Assembly (NCBI GenBank): GCA_037443205.1
Contig: JBBIOU010000003.1
Location: 80,760 to 144,759 of the forward strand
Source of the DNA: JBBIOU01 sp037443205
GTDB taxonomy: Bacteria; Bacteroidota; Bacteroidia; Flavobacteriales_D; UBA2798
Direction of reading: 5' to 3'
DNA: 64,000 bases
In this document: positions 51,242-61,758 of the stretch, one piece after another
Layout of the letters: each line of letters begins with the position of its first letter
How positions within the stretch are numbered: the first letter of the stretch is position 1
Program-made: the position numbers and the translations under genes
The notes under the pieces: model-generated
The model's database searches: none
The model's input: the letters and a program-made list of their open reading frames with translations, nothing else
What the model was told of the DNA's origin: nothing

Positions 51242-53908
51242 ATGGCAGAACAAAAAACATTAAGGCTTAATAAAGTTGCCCGCGAATTAAACGTTGGTAT
51301 ATCTACCATTGTTGAATTTTTAAACAGCAAAGGCCACAAAATTGAAGCTAACCCTAATGCCAAAATAGACGAAAACCTTTATGAGGTTCTTTGTGATGAA
51401 TTTCAGGCCGAGAAAAAAGACAAAGAAAAATCTAAAAAAACTGCCATTACCCGCGAAAAAAGAGAAACCGTTACCTTAGACAGCACCAAAAGAGATAAGA
51501 AAGATAAACCTGATATTGAGCAAGAAGAAGAAATTCTTATTAAAAACGTACAGGCAAGCCCCGAAATAATTAAACCTAAGGTTCAGGCAGATGTTAAAGT
51601 TTCGGTTGTAGGTAAAATTGATTTAGAATCTCTGAAAAAAAACAAAAATAAAGATAAAACCGAAGCCGAAAGTAAACCCGAAATTAACCTCGAAAAAGAA
51701 GAAACTACACAAGAACCATCGGTTGAAGATAAACCTAACGAAGAAACAGAATCACCGGCTGAAATAGAAACCATTAAAGCCGAAGTAGAAAAACTTAGCG
51801 GGCCCAAAGTACTAGGTAAAATAAATTTACCGATAGAAAAAGAAATCAAAAAACCCGATGTTTCATCCAACGAAGATAAAAAAAGAAAACGTAAACGTAT
51901 TAAAAAAGTTGATGTAGAAAAAGCAGCCAAAGAAACACCCGTACCGCAAGGAAAGAAAGATTTTCACAAACACAAAAAACAACAACCGAAGGTAGAAAAA
52001 GCAGAAGTTTCGCAAGAAGAAATACAACGCGAAATACGCGAAACACTTGCCAAGCTAAGCGGACAAGGAAAATCAAAATCATCTAAACTGCGCAGAGAAA
52101 AACGCGAATTGATGAGCCAGCGCAGGGAAGAAGAAATACAACGCAAAATCGAAGTAGAAAAAGTATTAAAGCTTACAGAATTTGTTACGGTTTCTGATTT
52201 GGCAAAAATGATGAATGTTCAACCTACCCAGGTTATCAGTGCCTGCATGAGTTTAGGAATTTTTGCCTCCATCAATCAACGATTGGATGCAGAAACCATT
52301 ACCATCGTTGCCGAAGAATTTGGCTTTACCGTGCAGTTTGTTACAGCCGATATACAAGAAACTATTCAGGAGGAAGAAGATAAAGAAACAGATTTGGTAC
52401 CACGCCCGCCTATAGTAACTGTTATGGGGCACGTTGACCACGGTAAAACCTCTTTACTGGATTATATTCGAAAATCTAACGTAATTGCCGGTGAAGCCGG
52501 AGGTATAACCCAACATATAGGTGCATACGGAGTAGAACTTGAAAACGGCAAAAAAATAACCTTTTTAGATACTCCCGGACACGAGGCATTTACTGCCATG
52601 CGCGCACGCGGAGCCAAAGTAACCGATGTGGCCATAATAGTTATTGCAGCAGACGATAGCGTAATGCCCCAAACCAAAGAAGCCATCAGCCATGCCCAGG
52701 CAGCCGGTGTGCCCATGGTGTTTGCCATTAACAAAATTGATAAACCCGATGCCAAACCCGATAAAATTCGCGAAGATTTGGCCAACATGAATATTTTGGT
52801 TGAAGAATGGGGAGGAAAATACCAGTGCCATGAAATATCAGCCAAAAAAGGGATAGGCGTTAATGAATTGTTAGACAAAGTATTGCTCGAAGCCGAAATA
52901 TTAGACCTGAAAGCCAATCCCAACAGAAAAGCAAAAGGAACCGTTATAGAATCAATGCTGGATAAAGGAAGAGGGTTTGTTGCAACCGTACTGGTATCTA
53001 CCGGTACACTAAAAATAGGCGATGTATTATTGGCCGGTGCATACAGCGGCAAAGTAAAAGCCATGTTTAACGAACGTGGTCAACCGGTTGAAGCCGCTGG
53101 TCCTTCTACTCCGGTATCAATTCTTGGTTTAGATGGCGCTCCCAACGCAGGCGATATTTTTAACGTGATGGATGATGAACGCGAAGCGCGCAACATTGCT
53201 ACCCGCAGGTTACAACTTATCCGCGAACAAGGCATGAGAACCAATAAACACATCACCTTAGACGAAATTGGCCGAAGATTAGCCATCGGAGATTTTAAAG
53301 AATTAAATTTAATTGTTAAAGGAGATGTTGACGGTTCGGTAGAAGCGCTTTGCGACTCACTGCTAAAACTTTCTACCGATAGAATTTCAGTACGTATTGT
53401 ACATAAAGGAGTTGGAGCCATATCCGAATCGGATGTATTATTAGCCTCTGCCTCTGATGCAATAATTGTTGGTTTTCAGGTAAGACCAACCAGCGGGGCG
53501 CGCAAACTGGCCGAAACTGAAGAGATAGACATACGCATGTATTCGATTATTTACAAAGCCATAGAAGAAATTAAAGACGCTATGGAAGGTATGTTATCTC
53601 CCGAAGTTCAGGAAAAAATTACGGGTACAGCTGAAATCAGGCAAATTTTTAAAGTTTCAAAAGTTGGAACTGTTGCCGGATGCTTTGTAATGGACGGAAA
53701 AATATTCCGAACATCACAAGTGCGTGTGATACGTGATGGTATTGTTATATACACCGGTAAGCTCGGCTCTCTTAAACATTATAAAGATGATGTTAAAGAA
53801 ATGAGCAGAGGACAGGAATGTGGTTTAAACATTGATAAATTTAATGACATAAAAGTAGGTGATATTATAGAAGCTTTTGAAGAAGTAGAAGTAAAAAGAA
53901 CACTTTGA
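51242..53908 (+). CDS. infB: translation initiation factor IF-2
   Basis: An 888-residue GTPase that brings initiator tRNA to the 30S subunit. An IF2_N domain (about 4-48), a long Lys/Glu-rich linker (about 55-300), a second IF2_N-like domain (about 315-362), then the G domain with GHVDHGKTS, DTPGHEAF, NKID and SAKKG, followed by domains II-IV (EVQEKITGTAEIRQIFKVSKVG). It is the last gene of the rimP-nusA-infB operon. The linker is long and repetitive, as usual in Bacteroidota. The antisense open frame over 52462-53064 is a shadow. Confidence 0.97.
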   Translation: MAEQKTLRLNKVARELNVGISTIVEFLNSKGHKIEANPNAKIDENLYEVLCDEFQAEKKDKEKSKKTAITREKRETVTLDSTKRDKKDKPDIEQEEEILIKNVQASPEIIKPKVQADVKVSVVGKIDLESLKKNKNKDKTEAESKPEINLEKEETTQEPSVEDKPNEETESPAEIETIKAEVEKLSGPKVLGKINLPIEKEIKKPDVSSNEDKKRKRKRIKKVDVEKAAKETPVPQGKKDFHKHKKQQPKVEKAEVSQEEIQREIRETLAKLSGQGKSKSSKLRREKRELMSQRREEEIQRKIEVEKVLKLTEFVTVSDLAKMMNVQPTQVISACMSLGIFASINQRLDAETITIVAEEFGFTVQFVTADIQETIQEEEDKETDLVPRPPIVTVMGHVDHGKTSLLDYIRKSNVIAGEAGGITQHIGAYGVELENGKKITFLDTPGHEAFTAMRARGAKVTDVAIIVIAADDSVMPQTKEAISHAQAAGVPMVFAINKIDKPDAKPDKIREDLANMNILVEEWGGKYQCHEISAKKGIGVNELLDKVLLEAEILDLKANPNRKAKGTVIESMLDKGRGFVATVLVSTGTLKIGDVLLAGAYSGKVKAMFNERGQPVEAAGPSTPVSILGLDGAPNAGDIFNVMDDEREARNIATRRLQLIREQGMRTNKHITLDEIGRRLAIGDFKELNLIVKGDVDGSVEALCDSLLKLSTDRISVRIVHKGVGAISESDVLLASASDAIIVGFQVRPTSGARKLAETEEIDIRMYSIIYKAIEEIKDAMEGMLSPEVQEKITGTAEIRQIFKVSKVGTVAGCFVMDGKIFRTSQVRVIRDGIVIYTGKLGSLKHYKDDVKEMSRGQECGLNIDKFNDIKVGDIIEAFEEVEVKRTL

Positions 53909-54180
53909 TTTAAACAAAGTTTACTTTTTAAATACCCCGTTATATCTATACCGACACTACATATAAACCGTTTTATCATGCCATAATTCCCGATACATCC
54001 TTTTTATGGCAAATAAAAAAAACCGGTGATGATTGGCTGAATTATATCGAAGAAAAATTACCACAAAAACATCATACATATTATATCCCACGGAATAAAA
54101 GTTATGATACATATGTACTCTCCCTGTCATTTTTAATAATTATCATACTGGCGTCTATCCGAACGGCATACTACAGCCAA

Positions 54181-54744
54181 TTGCAAAACCTGTTTAAGTT
54201 ATTTGTTGATTTTAGAGTGCTAAAACCCGCATTAAGAGAAAGCCAGATTATTACCGGGCCCGTGCTTCCGGCAATGGTATTAACATATGCCCTGAATACG
54301 GCTATAATTTTACACTATGTTAATCAGCACCCCGACTATCGCTTTATGGTAACAGGTTATGCCTGGTGGGTTGAGGTTTTATTATTTACAGGCGCCATTA
54401 TCACGGCTTTGCTCTTAAAATTATTAACCATCATCATCATTGAATTTATTATTGGCCAGGAATGGGGTCAACGACAATACAGGCGCGAAATAATAAAAAA
54501 CTATGCGGTACAAGGCCTATTGTTAACTCCTTTAACCATTGCGGCATGCATAAATAATATTGATAATCAAAAACTTATATTTAATTTATTCCTGTTATTA
54601 TGTATAATGTTTTATGGTTATAGATTGTTTAGAGGAGTACTTGCAGGAATACATGCGGGAGCATATCCTTTGTATATATTTTATTATCTTTGCGCCCTTG
54701 AATTAGTACCCTTAATCTATTTGATAACGGTGCTAATACGATAA
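54181..54744 (+). CDS. DUF4271 membrane protein (start uncertain)
   Basis: A 187-residue protein from the TTG at 54181, with about five helices and the DUF4271 signature (YSQLQNLFKLFVDFRVLKPALRE at the frame's start, GFRLFRG-like MFYGYRLFRGVLAGI, and ALELVPLIYLI at the end). The same frame is open upstream to 53932 and encodes a further ~80 residues, including YVLSLSFLIIIILASIRTAYYSQ, the missing first helix. No ATG, GTG or TTG occurs in that part, so a non-canonical start or a lost/erroneous base is likely. Function unknown; it precedes hemD by 42 bases. Confidence 0.75.
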   Translation: MQNLFKLFVDFRVLKPALRESQIITGPVLPAMVLTYALNTAIILHYVNQHPDYRFMVTGYAWWVEVLLFTGAIITALLLKLLTIIIIEFIIGQEWGQRQYRREIIKNYAVQGLLLTPLTIAACINNIDNQKLIFNLFLLLCIMFYGYRLFRGVLAGIHAGAYPLYIFYYLCALELVPLIYLITVLIR

Positions 54745-54786
54745 AAACCATTATTTACCGAATACTAACCTAAAAATATTAGGCAT

Positions 54787-55542
54787 TTGGCAATAAAAAG
54801 CATATTGGTATCGCAGCCGCAACCCGAAAACGGGAATAACCCTTATTTGGAGTTAGCTAAAAAATATAAACTCAAAATTGATTTCAGGCCATTTATTCAT
54901 GTAGAAGGGGTTGATGCCAAAGAAATCAGGGCACAAAAAATAAATATTGCTGAGCACAGTGCGGTTATCTTAACCAGCCGCAATGCCGTTGACCACTATT
55001 TTAGAGTGGCAAAAGAAATGCGATTTACCGTGCCCGAAACCATGAAATATTTTTGTATTTCCGAATCTACGGCATACTACCTACAGAAATACGTAGTTTA
55101 TCGCAAACGCAAAATATTTTTTGGCAAACAAAAATTTTCCGAACTGATTGACGTATTAAAAAAACACAAAGAAGAAAAGTTTTTGCTGCCTTGTTCAGAT
55201 ATCCATAAACAAGAAATAACCGATATTTTAGATGCTCAAAACATTAAATACAGCAAAGCCATTTTTTATAGAACCGTAGCCAGCGATTTATCAGACCTGG
55301 CCGATATTAAGTATGATATGTTGGTTTTTTTCAGCCCGCAAGGCATAGAATCTTTATTTAAAAACTTCCCTAAGTTTAAACAAAATAATACCGTTATAGC
55401 AGCATTTGGTGCTACTACAGCCGCAGCAGTAAAAAAAGCAGGACTACGTCTGGACATACAAGCCCCTATGCCCAATGCACCCAGCATGACTGGCGCCATA
55501 GAATTATATGTTAAACAAGCAGCAAAGGCAAAAGCCAAATAA
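54787..55542 (+). CDS. hemD: uroporphyrinogen-III synthase
   Basis: A 251-residue protein of the HemD fold, which closes the linear tetrapyrrole hydroxymethylbilane into uroporphyrinogen III. Low sequence conservation is normal for HemD; recognisable parts are ILVSQPQPENG, VILTSRNAVDHYF, LLPCSDIHKQE, and FFSPQGIESLF with AAFGATTAAAVKKAG. The start is TTG at 54787; no in-frame ATG lies near. Its neighbours DUF4271 and rnpA are the usual ones in this phylum. Confidence 0.9.
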   Translation: MAIKSILVSQPQPENGNNPYLELAKKYKLKIDFRPFIHVEGVDAKEIRAQKINIAEHSAVILTSRNAVDHYFRVAKEMRFTVPETMKYFCISESTAYYLQKYVVYRKRKIFFGKQKFSELIDVLKKHKEEKFLLPCSDIHKQEITDILDAQNIKYSKAIFYRTVASDLSDLADIKYDMLVFFSPQGIESLFKNFPKFKQNNTVIAAFGATTAAAVKKAGLRLDIQAPMPNAPSMTGAIELYVKQAAKAKAK

Positions 55543-55589
55543 GTGAAAAAATTTTGTTTACAAGCGGTGCGCTACCCATATCAACATAC

Positions 55590-55985
55590 ATGAAACAAAA
55601 TTCTTTTCATAAATCTGAAAGGCTTTGCAGTAAAAAAATATTTCAAACACTTTTTAATAAAGGAATCACATACGCTAATCATCCTGTTCGAATAATATAT
55701 TTAGAAACTTTATTGCCAGAAAAAGTTCCGGTGCAAGTAGCTTTTTCGGTTTCAAAAAAAAAATTTAAAAAGGCAACCGAGAGAAATCGTATTAAAAGGC
55801 AATTGCGTGAAGCATGGAGATTAAACAATCATGAACTTAAAACACATTTAACAAAAATAAACAAGCAATTGGCACTTTGCATCCTGTTTACGGCAAACCA
55901 GCCATCAGAATTTGCGTTGGTACAAGATAAAATAATATTACTTTTAAAGCGTTTGTTAAACGAGTACAACAACCTTAAACCTTGA
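55590..55985 (+). CDS. rnpA: ribonuclease P protein component
   Basis: I chose the ATG at 55590 (131 residues); the frame runs up to TTG 55554 but those 12 extra residues are atypical. The RNR motif is KFKKATERNRIKRQLREAWR, and FSVSKK precedes it. RnpA binds the RNase P RNA (rnpB, not in this window) to mature tRNA 5' ends. It lies 4 bases before the S41 protease gene, not next to rpmH, as in many other Bacteroidota. Confidence 0.94.
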   Translation: MKQNSFHKSERLCSKKIFQTLFNKGITYANHPVRIIYLETLLPEKVPVQVAFSVSKKKFKKATERNRIKRQLREAWRLNNHELKTHLTKINKQLALCILFTANQPSEFALVQDKIILLLKRLLNEYNNLKP

Positions 55986-55989
55986 AATT

Positions 55990-57678
55990 ATGATAAACCA
56001 ATTTTTAAAACATAAAGTAATAAAAAAGGCGCTTATATTAATTATACCTATTATATGCTTTGTATTTACTTATTCTTTCTATTCTCCAAGCAATAATGAT
56101 TTTGAAATTTCTAAAAACCTCGAAATATTCGGCAGTGTTTATAAAGAAATAAATAACCTGTATGTTGACGAACCCCAACCCGGTGATTTAATGAAAAAGG
56201 GTATAGATGCCATGCTCGAATCTTTAGACCCCTACACCAATTATATTCCTGAATCTGACATCGAAGATTATCGCTTTATGACAACCGGGCAATACGGTGG
56301 CATAGGCTCACTTATTCGTGCAGAAGGAAAATATGTAGTTATTACCGACCCCTATGAAGGATTTCCTGCACAAAAAGCCGGCTTAATGGCCGGAGATAAA
56401 ATAATTGAAGTAGATGGAAAATCTATAGAAGGAAGAACTTCGGAAGAAGTAAGTAAAATTTTAAAAGGACAACCGGGTACCGCAGTAAAACTTAAAATTA
56501 TTCGCGAAGGAGAAAATAAACCCATAGAAAAAACCGTAATACGCGAAGAAGTTAAAATTAAAGACGTACCCTACCATGGTATGATTGACGAAAAAACAGG
56601 ATACATTAAATTAACCGGATTTACTCAAACAGCCAGTGCTGAAGTAAAAAAAGCATTTCGCGAGTTAAAAGAAAAACACCAAATGAAAAATTTAATTTTT
56701 GATTTAAGAGGTAATGGCGGAGGTTTGCTGCACGAATCAGTAAATATTGTAAATATGTTTGTTCCCCGAGGCACCGAAGTAGTTAAACAAAAAGGACGCT
56801 CTCCGGGAATGAATATAACCTATAAAGCAAATGACGAACCTTTAGACACAGAAATACCGCTGATTATTTTAGTTGACGGAAACTCTGCCTCTGCCAGCGA
56901 AATTGTATCAGGAGCCTTGCAAGACTTAGACCGCGCAGTTATTATCGGAGAAAGAACTTATGGCAAAGGATTGGTACAACAAACCCGTCAACTACCCTAT
57001 AATGGTATGGTTAAAATTACCGTAGCCAAATATTATACCCCCAGCGGCAGATGCATTCAAAAGATAGATTACTCAACCAAAAACAAAGAGGGTAAATCTG
57101 ATGAATTTGCCGATTCGCTGGTTCATAAATTTAAAACAAAAAATGGCCGCGAAGTAACAGATGCGCGCGGGGTGGAGCCCGATGTGGTAATTAAATCCAA
57201 AGAGTTTGCAAAAATTACCGCTGCCTTATACAGTCAAAACCTTATTTTCAACTATGCCACTAAATTCAGAAGAGAAAACCCTACTATCAAATCAGCCAAT
57301 GAATATACCTTTACCGAAAGTCAATACAATGATTTTTTGGCCTATCTTAACGACAAAGAATACAATTACACTACAACCAGCGAGCAAAAAATAGAAGAAC
57401 TAAAAAAAACAGCCGAAAAAGAAAAATATTTAGAAACGGCACAAAAAGAATTTGACGCGCTCATTGCAAAATTAAAACCCAACAAAACCGAAGACTTGCA
57501 AAGATTTAAAAACGAAATAATGCTATTACTCGAAAATGAAATTGTATCCCGTTATTATTATCAAACCGGAAGAATTCAAAATGCTCTTCGCAGAGACGAA
57601 GAAATAATAAAAGCTCTCGAACTATTTAACGACCCCGCACAATACAAAGCAATTTTAAAAGGAACGGCAAAAAAATAA
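55990..57678 (+). CDS. S41-family C-terminal processing protease
   Basis: A 562-residue protein with an N-terminal hydrophobic signal or anchor (about 14-32), a PDZ domain (about 95-185, GGIGSLIRAEGKYVVI, GLMAGDKIIEVDG) and an S41 protease domain (about 190-400). The catalytic pair by spacing is Ser301 (GNSASASEI) and Lys326 (TYGKGL). It is exported and degrades or trims C-terminal tails. A helical ~150-residue C-terminal part follows. Close to CtpA/Prc. It is in the hemD-rnpA-lptB cluster with 3-4 base gaps. Confidence 0.95.
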   Translation: MINQFLKHKVIKKALILIIPIICFVFTYSFYSPSNNDFEISKNLEIFGSVYKEINNLYVDEPQPGDLMKKGIDAMLESLDPYTNYIPESDIEDYRFMTTGQYGGIGSLIRAEGKYVVITDPYEGFPAQKAGLMAGDKIIEVDGKSIEGRTSEEVSKILKGQPGTAVKLKIIREGENKPIEKTVIREEVKIKDVPYHGMIDEKTGYIKLTGFTQTASAEVKKAFRELKEKHQMKNLIFDLRGNGGGLLHESVNIVNMFVPRGTEVVKQKGRSPGMNITYKANDEPLDTEIPLIILVDGNSASASEIVSGALQDLDRAVIIGERTYGKGLVQQTRQLPYNGMVKITVAKYYTPSGRCIQKIDYSTKNKEGKSDEFADSLVHKFKTKNGREVTDARGVEPDVVIKSKEFAKITAALYSQNLIFNYATKFRRENPTIKSANEYTFTESQYNDFLAYLNDKEYNYTTTSEQKIEELKKTAEKEKYLETAQKEFDALIAKLKPNKTEDLQRFKNEIMLLLENEIVSRYYYQTGRIQNALRRDEEIIKALELFNDPAQYKAILKGTAKK

Positions 57679-57681
57679 TAA

Positions 57682-59244
57682 GTGCAGCTAACTACTCAAA
57701 TTAATAGCCGGGTCCAGCAGTTATATCTTCCTGCCCTTGTTCTTATTGCCATCGGACTGCCATTTTCTAAAGTGCTGATGAGCATAGGTACCATAGGCCT
57801 TATGCTGGCCTGGATACTCGAAGGACAAATGCTGTTAAAATGGAAGATGCTTTTAAAAAACAAAGCAGCAGTACTTTTTATTTCTGTTTTTCTGATGCAT
57901 CTCATAGCATTACTCTATACAAACGACTTTGATTATGCATTAAGAGATATACGCATAAAATTACCCTTGCTGGTTTTCCCCTTGGCCATGGCAACTATGG
58001 CTCCGGTTTCTAAACGCAAACTAAATATCGTTCTGTTGATTTTTGTTCTTTCAACACTTTTTTCTACTATTTACAGCTATTTAATATATACCGGTGCCAT
58101 TGACAGCAAATACGATTTTACCGATGTGCGCTATATTTCTGTTTTTATTTCGCATATAAGGCTTGCTTTACTCGTAACCACCTGTATATGTATTATCTTG
58201 TTTTTTTTACCTTACATCCATTTATTTTTACAAATAAGCGGGTTGCTTACCATAATTTGGATGCTTTATTTTCTTTATATACTTGAATCTTTTACCGGTT
58301 TTACGGTATTGTTTTTATGTTTTGTTTTTTATGTGTTTTACCGACTGATTACTTCACGCCATAAAAAAATTTATATCTTCCTCTTATTAATCCTCATCAG
58401 CGTTTGCCTTATTATTTTTTTGTGGATTAAAACAGAACTTAACGAATTTTACACCCCAAAAGAAAGCCATATACCCACACAAACACATACTCAAAATGGC
58501 GAGCCATACATACACAATCTACAGTCAGAAGAGATGGAAAACGGATATTATACTTATTTATATTACGCACCTAAAGAATTAGACAGCACCTGGAATTTGA
58601 GAAGTACAATCCATATTGATTCGCTTGATAATAAAAAACAATTGATACGCTTTACATTAATACGATATCTTACCTCTAAGGGATTGAAAAAAGATGCACA
58701 AGGAGTGTCAGCACTCACGCAACAGGATATTAATAACATAGAAAACGGTATAGCCAACATAAATTATGTTAAGTATAAAGGAGTGAAAAAAAGACTCCAT
58801 CAAATAATATTTGAAATACAAACTTATCTTTTAAGGGGTAATCCCTCGGGAAACTCAATAACCCAGCGCTTTGAATACTGGAAAACCGGCATAAGAATTT
58901 TTCTGGAAAATCCCTGGATAGGCGTAGGCACCGGAGATGTACAGCGAGCATTTGATAAAAAATACAGCGAAAACAATAGCTTGCTTGCACAAAAATACCG
59001 TTTGCACACACACAACCAATACCTCACATTTTTTATTGCCTTTGGTGCTTTAGGCGGAATATTATTTTTGGCTTCATTGATTACCCCCTGGATTTATGCA
59101 TTAAAAAAACAATATATGCTATACGTATATTTTATGATAATTGCCGCCATATCATTTTTTACCGAAGATACCCTCGAAACACAGGCCGGGGTTACTTTTT
59201 TCGCTTTTTTTAATTCGTTTTTTTATTTCTTACACAAAGAATAA
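57682..59244 (+). CDS. O-antigen ligase/Wzy-like membrane protein
   Basis: A 520-residue protein with about eleven helices and the Wzy_C pattern: an NPWIGVGTGDVQRAF stretch and HTHNQYLTFFIAFGALGG with the catalytic-type histidine. A large ~160-residue extracytoplasmic loop (about 250-390) is present. It probably transfers or polymerises glycans at the periplasmic side. The start is GTG at 57682, 3 bases after the S41 stop. No LPS glycosyltransferases lie next to it. Exact substrate unknown. Confidence 0.85.
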   Translation: MQLTTQINSRVQQLYLPALVLIAIGLPFSKVLMSIGTIGLMLAWILEGQMLLKWKMLLKNKAAVLFISVFLMHLIALLYTNDFDYALRDIRIKLPLLVFPLAMATMAPVSKRKLNIVLLIFVLSTLFSTIYSYLIYTGAIDSKYDFTDVRYISVFISHIRLALLVTTCICIILFFLPYIHLFLQISGLLTIIWMLYFLYILESFTGFTVLFLCFVFYVFYRLITSRHKKIYIFLLLILISVCLIIFLWIKTELNEFYTPKESHIPTQTHTQNGEPYIHNLQSEEMENGYYTYLYYAPKELDSTWNLRSTIHIDSLDNKKQLIRFTLIRYLTSKGLKKDAQGVSALTQQDINNIENGIANINYVKYKGVKKRLHQIIFEIQTYLLRGNPSGNSITQRFEYWKTGIRIFLENPWIGVGTGDVQRAFDKKYSENNSLLAQKYRLHTHNQYLTFFIAFGALGGILFLASLITPWIYALKKQYMLYVYFMIIAAISFFTEDTLETQAGVTFFAFFNSFFYFLHKE

Positions 59245-59286
59245 CTATTAGCTGAATATTTATTAATTTTATATTTCATTTTTTCA

Positions 59287-61752
59287 ATGAAAAAGAAAAG
59301 TATAAAATTCTCCGTTTTAATAATTTTATTTTTACTTAATCAGCTATTTGTATTTTCTCAAACAACAAAAATATCCGGAAGAGTATATGATGCTACAAAC
59401 AACGAACCCCTGCCCTATGTAAGCATCCAGTTTAAAGGAACTAAAACAGGTGTGGTAACCGATGAAAACGGCTATTATAAAATTGATACTTATTATGCAA
59501 CCGACAGTCTGGTGGCCAGTTTTATAGGATATAAAAAACAGGCTAAACCCGTAAAAAAAGATAAAACACAAATCATAGATTTTGCTCTGCAACCCGAAGC
59601 AGAAAGCCTGCAGGAAATAGTATTTGTTGCATCTGCCGAAGACCCGGCTATGCCTATTTGGAGAAACATTATCAGATTTAAAGAGGTTAATAACCGCGAA
59701 AAACTCGAATCCTATCAATACGAAGTTTACAATAAGGTTGAATTTGATTTGAACAACATTTCGGAAAAGTTTATGAATAAAAAACTGCTTAAACCCATTC
59801 AATTTATTTTTGATAACCTCGACACCGCAGCAGGAAAAAATTATTTACCGATATTTATTACCGAAGCTGTTTCTGATTTTTATTATCGTAAATCGCCCAA
59901 ATCGCACAAAGAGTTTATACGAGCCACAAAAGTTTCGGGTATCGAAAATAAAAGTATATCACAGTTTTTAGGCGATATGTATCAAAACATTAATATTTAC
60001 GACAACTTTGTGAGTGTATTTGGTAAAAATTTTGTAAGCCCTATTCACGACAGAGGAACGATTTATTATAAATATTTTTTATTAGACAGCGCTTTTATAG
60101 GAAAAAACTGGTGCTATAAAATACGCTTTGTTCCGCGCAGAAAACAAGAACCCACCTTTATCGGAACTTTTTGGGTTAATGACACTACCTATGCCATACG
60201 AAAAGTTGAGTGCGGAATAGCTGAAGATGCAAACATTAATTTTATAAAATATTTTGAATTTGAACAAGAATATACCGAAGTAAAAAAAGAAGTATGGATG
60301 CTTAGCCGAGATTATTTATTGGTAGATTTTAAACTGGCCGAAAAACAAATGGGATTTTATGGCCGAAAAACAACATCTTACAAATACCATATAGTAAATC
60401 AAACCAAAGAAGATGCCTTTTACAGTGGCCCCAATAACGTAATTGTAGCAGACGATGCCGATAAAAAAACAGATAATTATTGGGAAATAACCCGCCATGA
60501 TACACTAAGCGAATCCGAAAAAGAAATCTATTACATGATGGACACCATAAAAGATATTCCTCAGGTAAAAAACTTTGTAAATATCATTTCTATGTTAATC
60601 AGCGGATACAAAGTATTGGGTTATGTTGAGTGGGGGCCATATTTCAGTACATACAGCTTTAACCCCTTAGAAGGACCACGCGTACGTATTGGAGGCAGAA
60701 CCAGCAATAAATTCAGCAAACGTTTTGAATTAAACGGATATACTGCTTACGGTTTTAAAGATGAAAGATTTAAGTATGGTGCAGGTTTTAGATTGATGAT
60801 TAACAAAAACCCACGGCAATTACTGCAATTTAATTATAAACATGATGTGGAACAGCTAGGACTGAGCGCCAACGCTTTTCGCCAGGATAACCTGCTGGCA
60901 GCCATATTCAGAAGAAATCAGGCCGATAAACTTTCGTTTGTTGATGAATATAAAATACGTTACGAATACGAACCCTTTGTTGGATTAAACACACAACTAC
61001 AGTACCGAAACAGAACCATTACTCCGCAAGGCAGAACCATCTATCAAAAACAAATTTCAGATAACCAAATGCAATATATCCCTAATGTTAATATATCAGA
61101 ATTTACTTACTACATCCGTTGGGCTAAAGACGAAAGATATATCTCGGGCGAATTTGACAGAGTAAGTATGGGTACCAAAAATCCCGTTTTCGACCTGCAA
61201 TATTCTTATGGAATAAAAGGATTTTTAGGAGGCGATTATCAATACCATAAAGTTGTAGTGAGCGCACTCGATTGGATAAACGTTGGAACAATGGGCTGGT
61301 TTAAGTATAAAATTGAAGCGGGTAAATTTTTCGGTACCCTGCCATACCCCGTTCTTGAAATTCACAGAGGTAACGAAACATATTATTATGACGAGTATTC
61401 TTTTAATACGATGAATTTTTTGGAGTTTGCAAGCGACCAATATCTATCTGCCTGGGCCACGCACCATTTTGACGGATTTTTTTTAAATCATATACCCCTG
61501 TTGCGCAGATTAAAATGGCGCGAAGTGGCAGGAATTAAAGCTGTATGGGGAAGCATGAGCACCAAAAACCAACGCGAAATTATTTTACCCGATTACATGT
61601 ACATACTTAAATATCCTTTTATAGAAGGATCGCTGGGGATAGAAAATATTTTTAAAGTATTCAGATTAGATTTGGTGTGGCGCTTTAACTATTTAGACCA
61701 TCCCAATGTGCCCCGAATTGGTATAAGAGGTAAATTTGACATCACATTCTGA
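59287..61752 (+). CDS. DUF5686 outer-membrane protein with CarboxypepD-like domain
   Basis: An 821-residue protein: signal peptide (about 1-24), CarboxypepD-regulatory-like domain (about 27-105, SGRVYDATNNEPLPYVSI and TDENGYYKI), then the DUF5686 part, a long region with EYDPFVGLNTQLQYR-like strands and a C-terminal beta barrel ending in a Phe strand (RIGIRGKFDITF). Expected in the outer membrane. Function unknown; similar proteins are widespread in the phylum. It is 6 bases before lptB. Confidence 0.88.
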   Translation: MKKKSIKFSVLIILFLLNQLFVFSQTTKISGRVYDATNNEPLPYVSIQFKGTKTGVVTDENGYYKIDTYYATDSLVASFIGYKKQAKPVKKDKTQIIDFALQPEAESLQEIVFVASAEDPAMPIWRNIIRFKEVNNREKLESYQYEVYNKVEFDLNNISEKFMNKKLLKPIQFIFDNLDTAAGKNYLPIFITEAVSDFYYRKSPKSHKEFIRATKVSGIENKSISQFLGDMYQNINIYDNFVSVFGKNFVSPIHDRGTIYYKYFLLDSAFIGKNWCYKIRFVPRRKQEPTFIGTFWVNDTTYAIRKVECGIAEDANINFIKYFEFEQEYTEVKKEVWMLSRDYLLVDFKLAEKQMGFYGRKTTSYKYHIVNQTKEDAFYSGPNNVIVADDADKKTDNYWEITRHDTLSESEKEIYYMMDTIKDIPQVKNFVNIISMLISGYKVLGYVEWGPYFSTYSFNPLEGPRVRIGGRTSNKFSKRFELNGYTAYGFKDERFKYGAGFRLMINKNPRQLLQFNYKHDVEQLGLSANAFRQDNLLAAIFRRNQADKLSFVDEYKIRYEYEPFVGLNTQLQYRNRTITPQGRTIYQKQISDNQMQYIPNVNISEFTYYIRWAKDERYISGEFDRVSMGTKNPVFDLQYSYGIKGFLGGDYQYHKVVVSALDWINVGTMGWFKYKIEAGKFFGTLPYPVLEIHRGNETYYYDEYSFNTMNFLEFASDQYLSAWATHHFDGFFLNHIPLLRRLKWREVAGIKAVWGSMSTKNQREIILPDYMYILKYPFIEGSLGIENIFKVFRLDLVWRFNYLDHPNVPRIGIRGKFDITF

Positions 61753-61758
61753 AGCATA

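Noticed and set aside
52462..53064. 200-codon antisense open frame inside infB
   Set aside because: It is a shadow of the conserved IF-2 G domain; there is no motif of its own.
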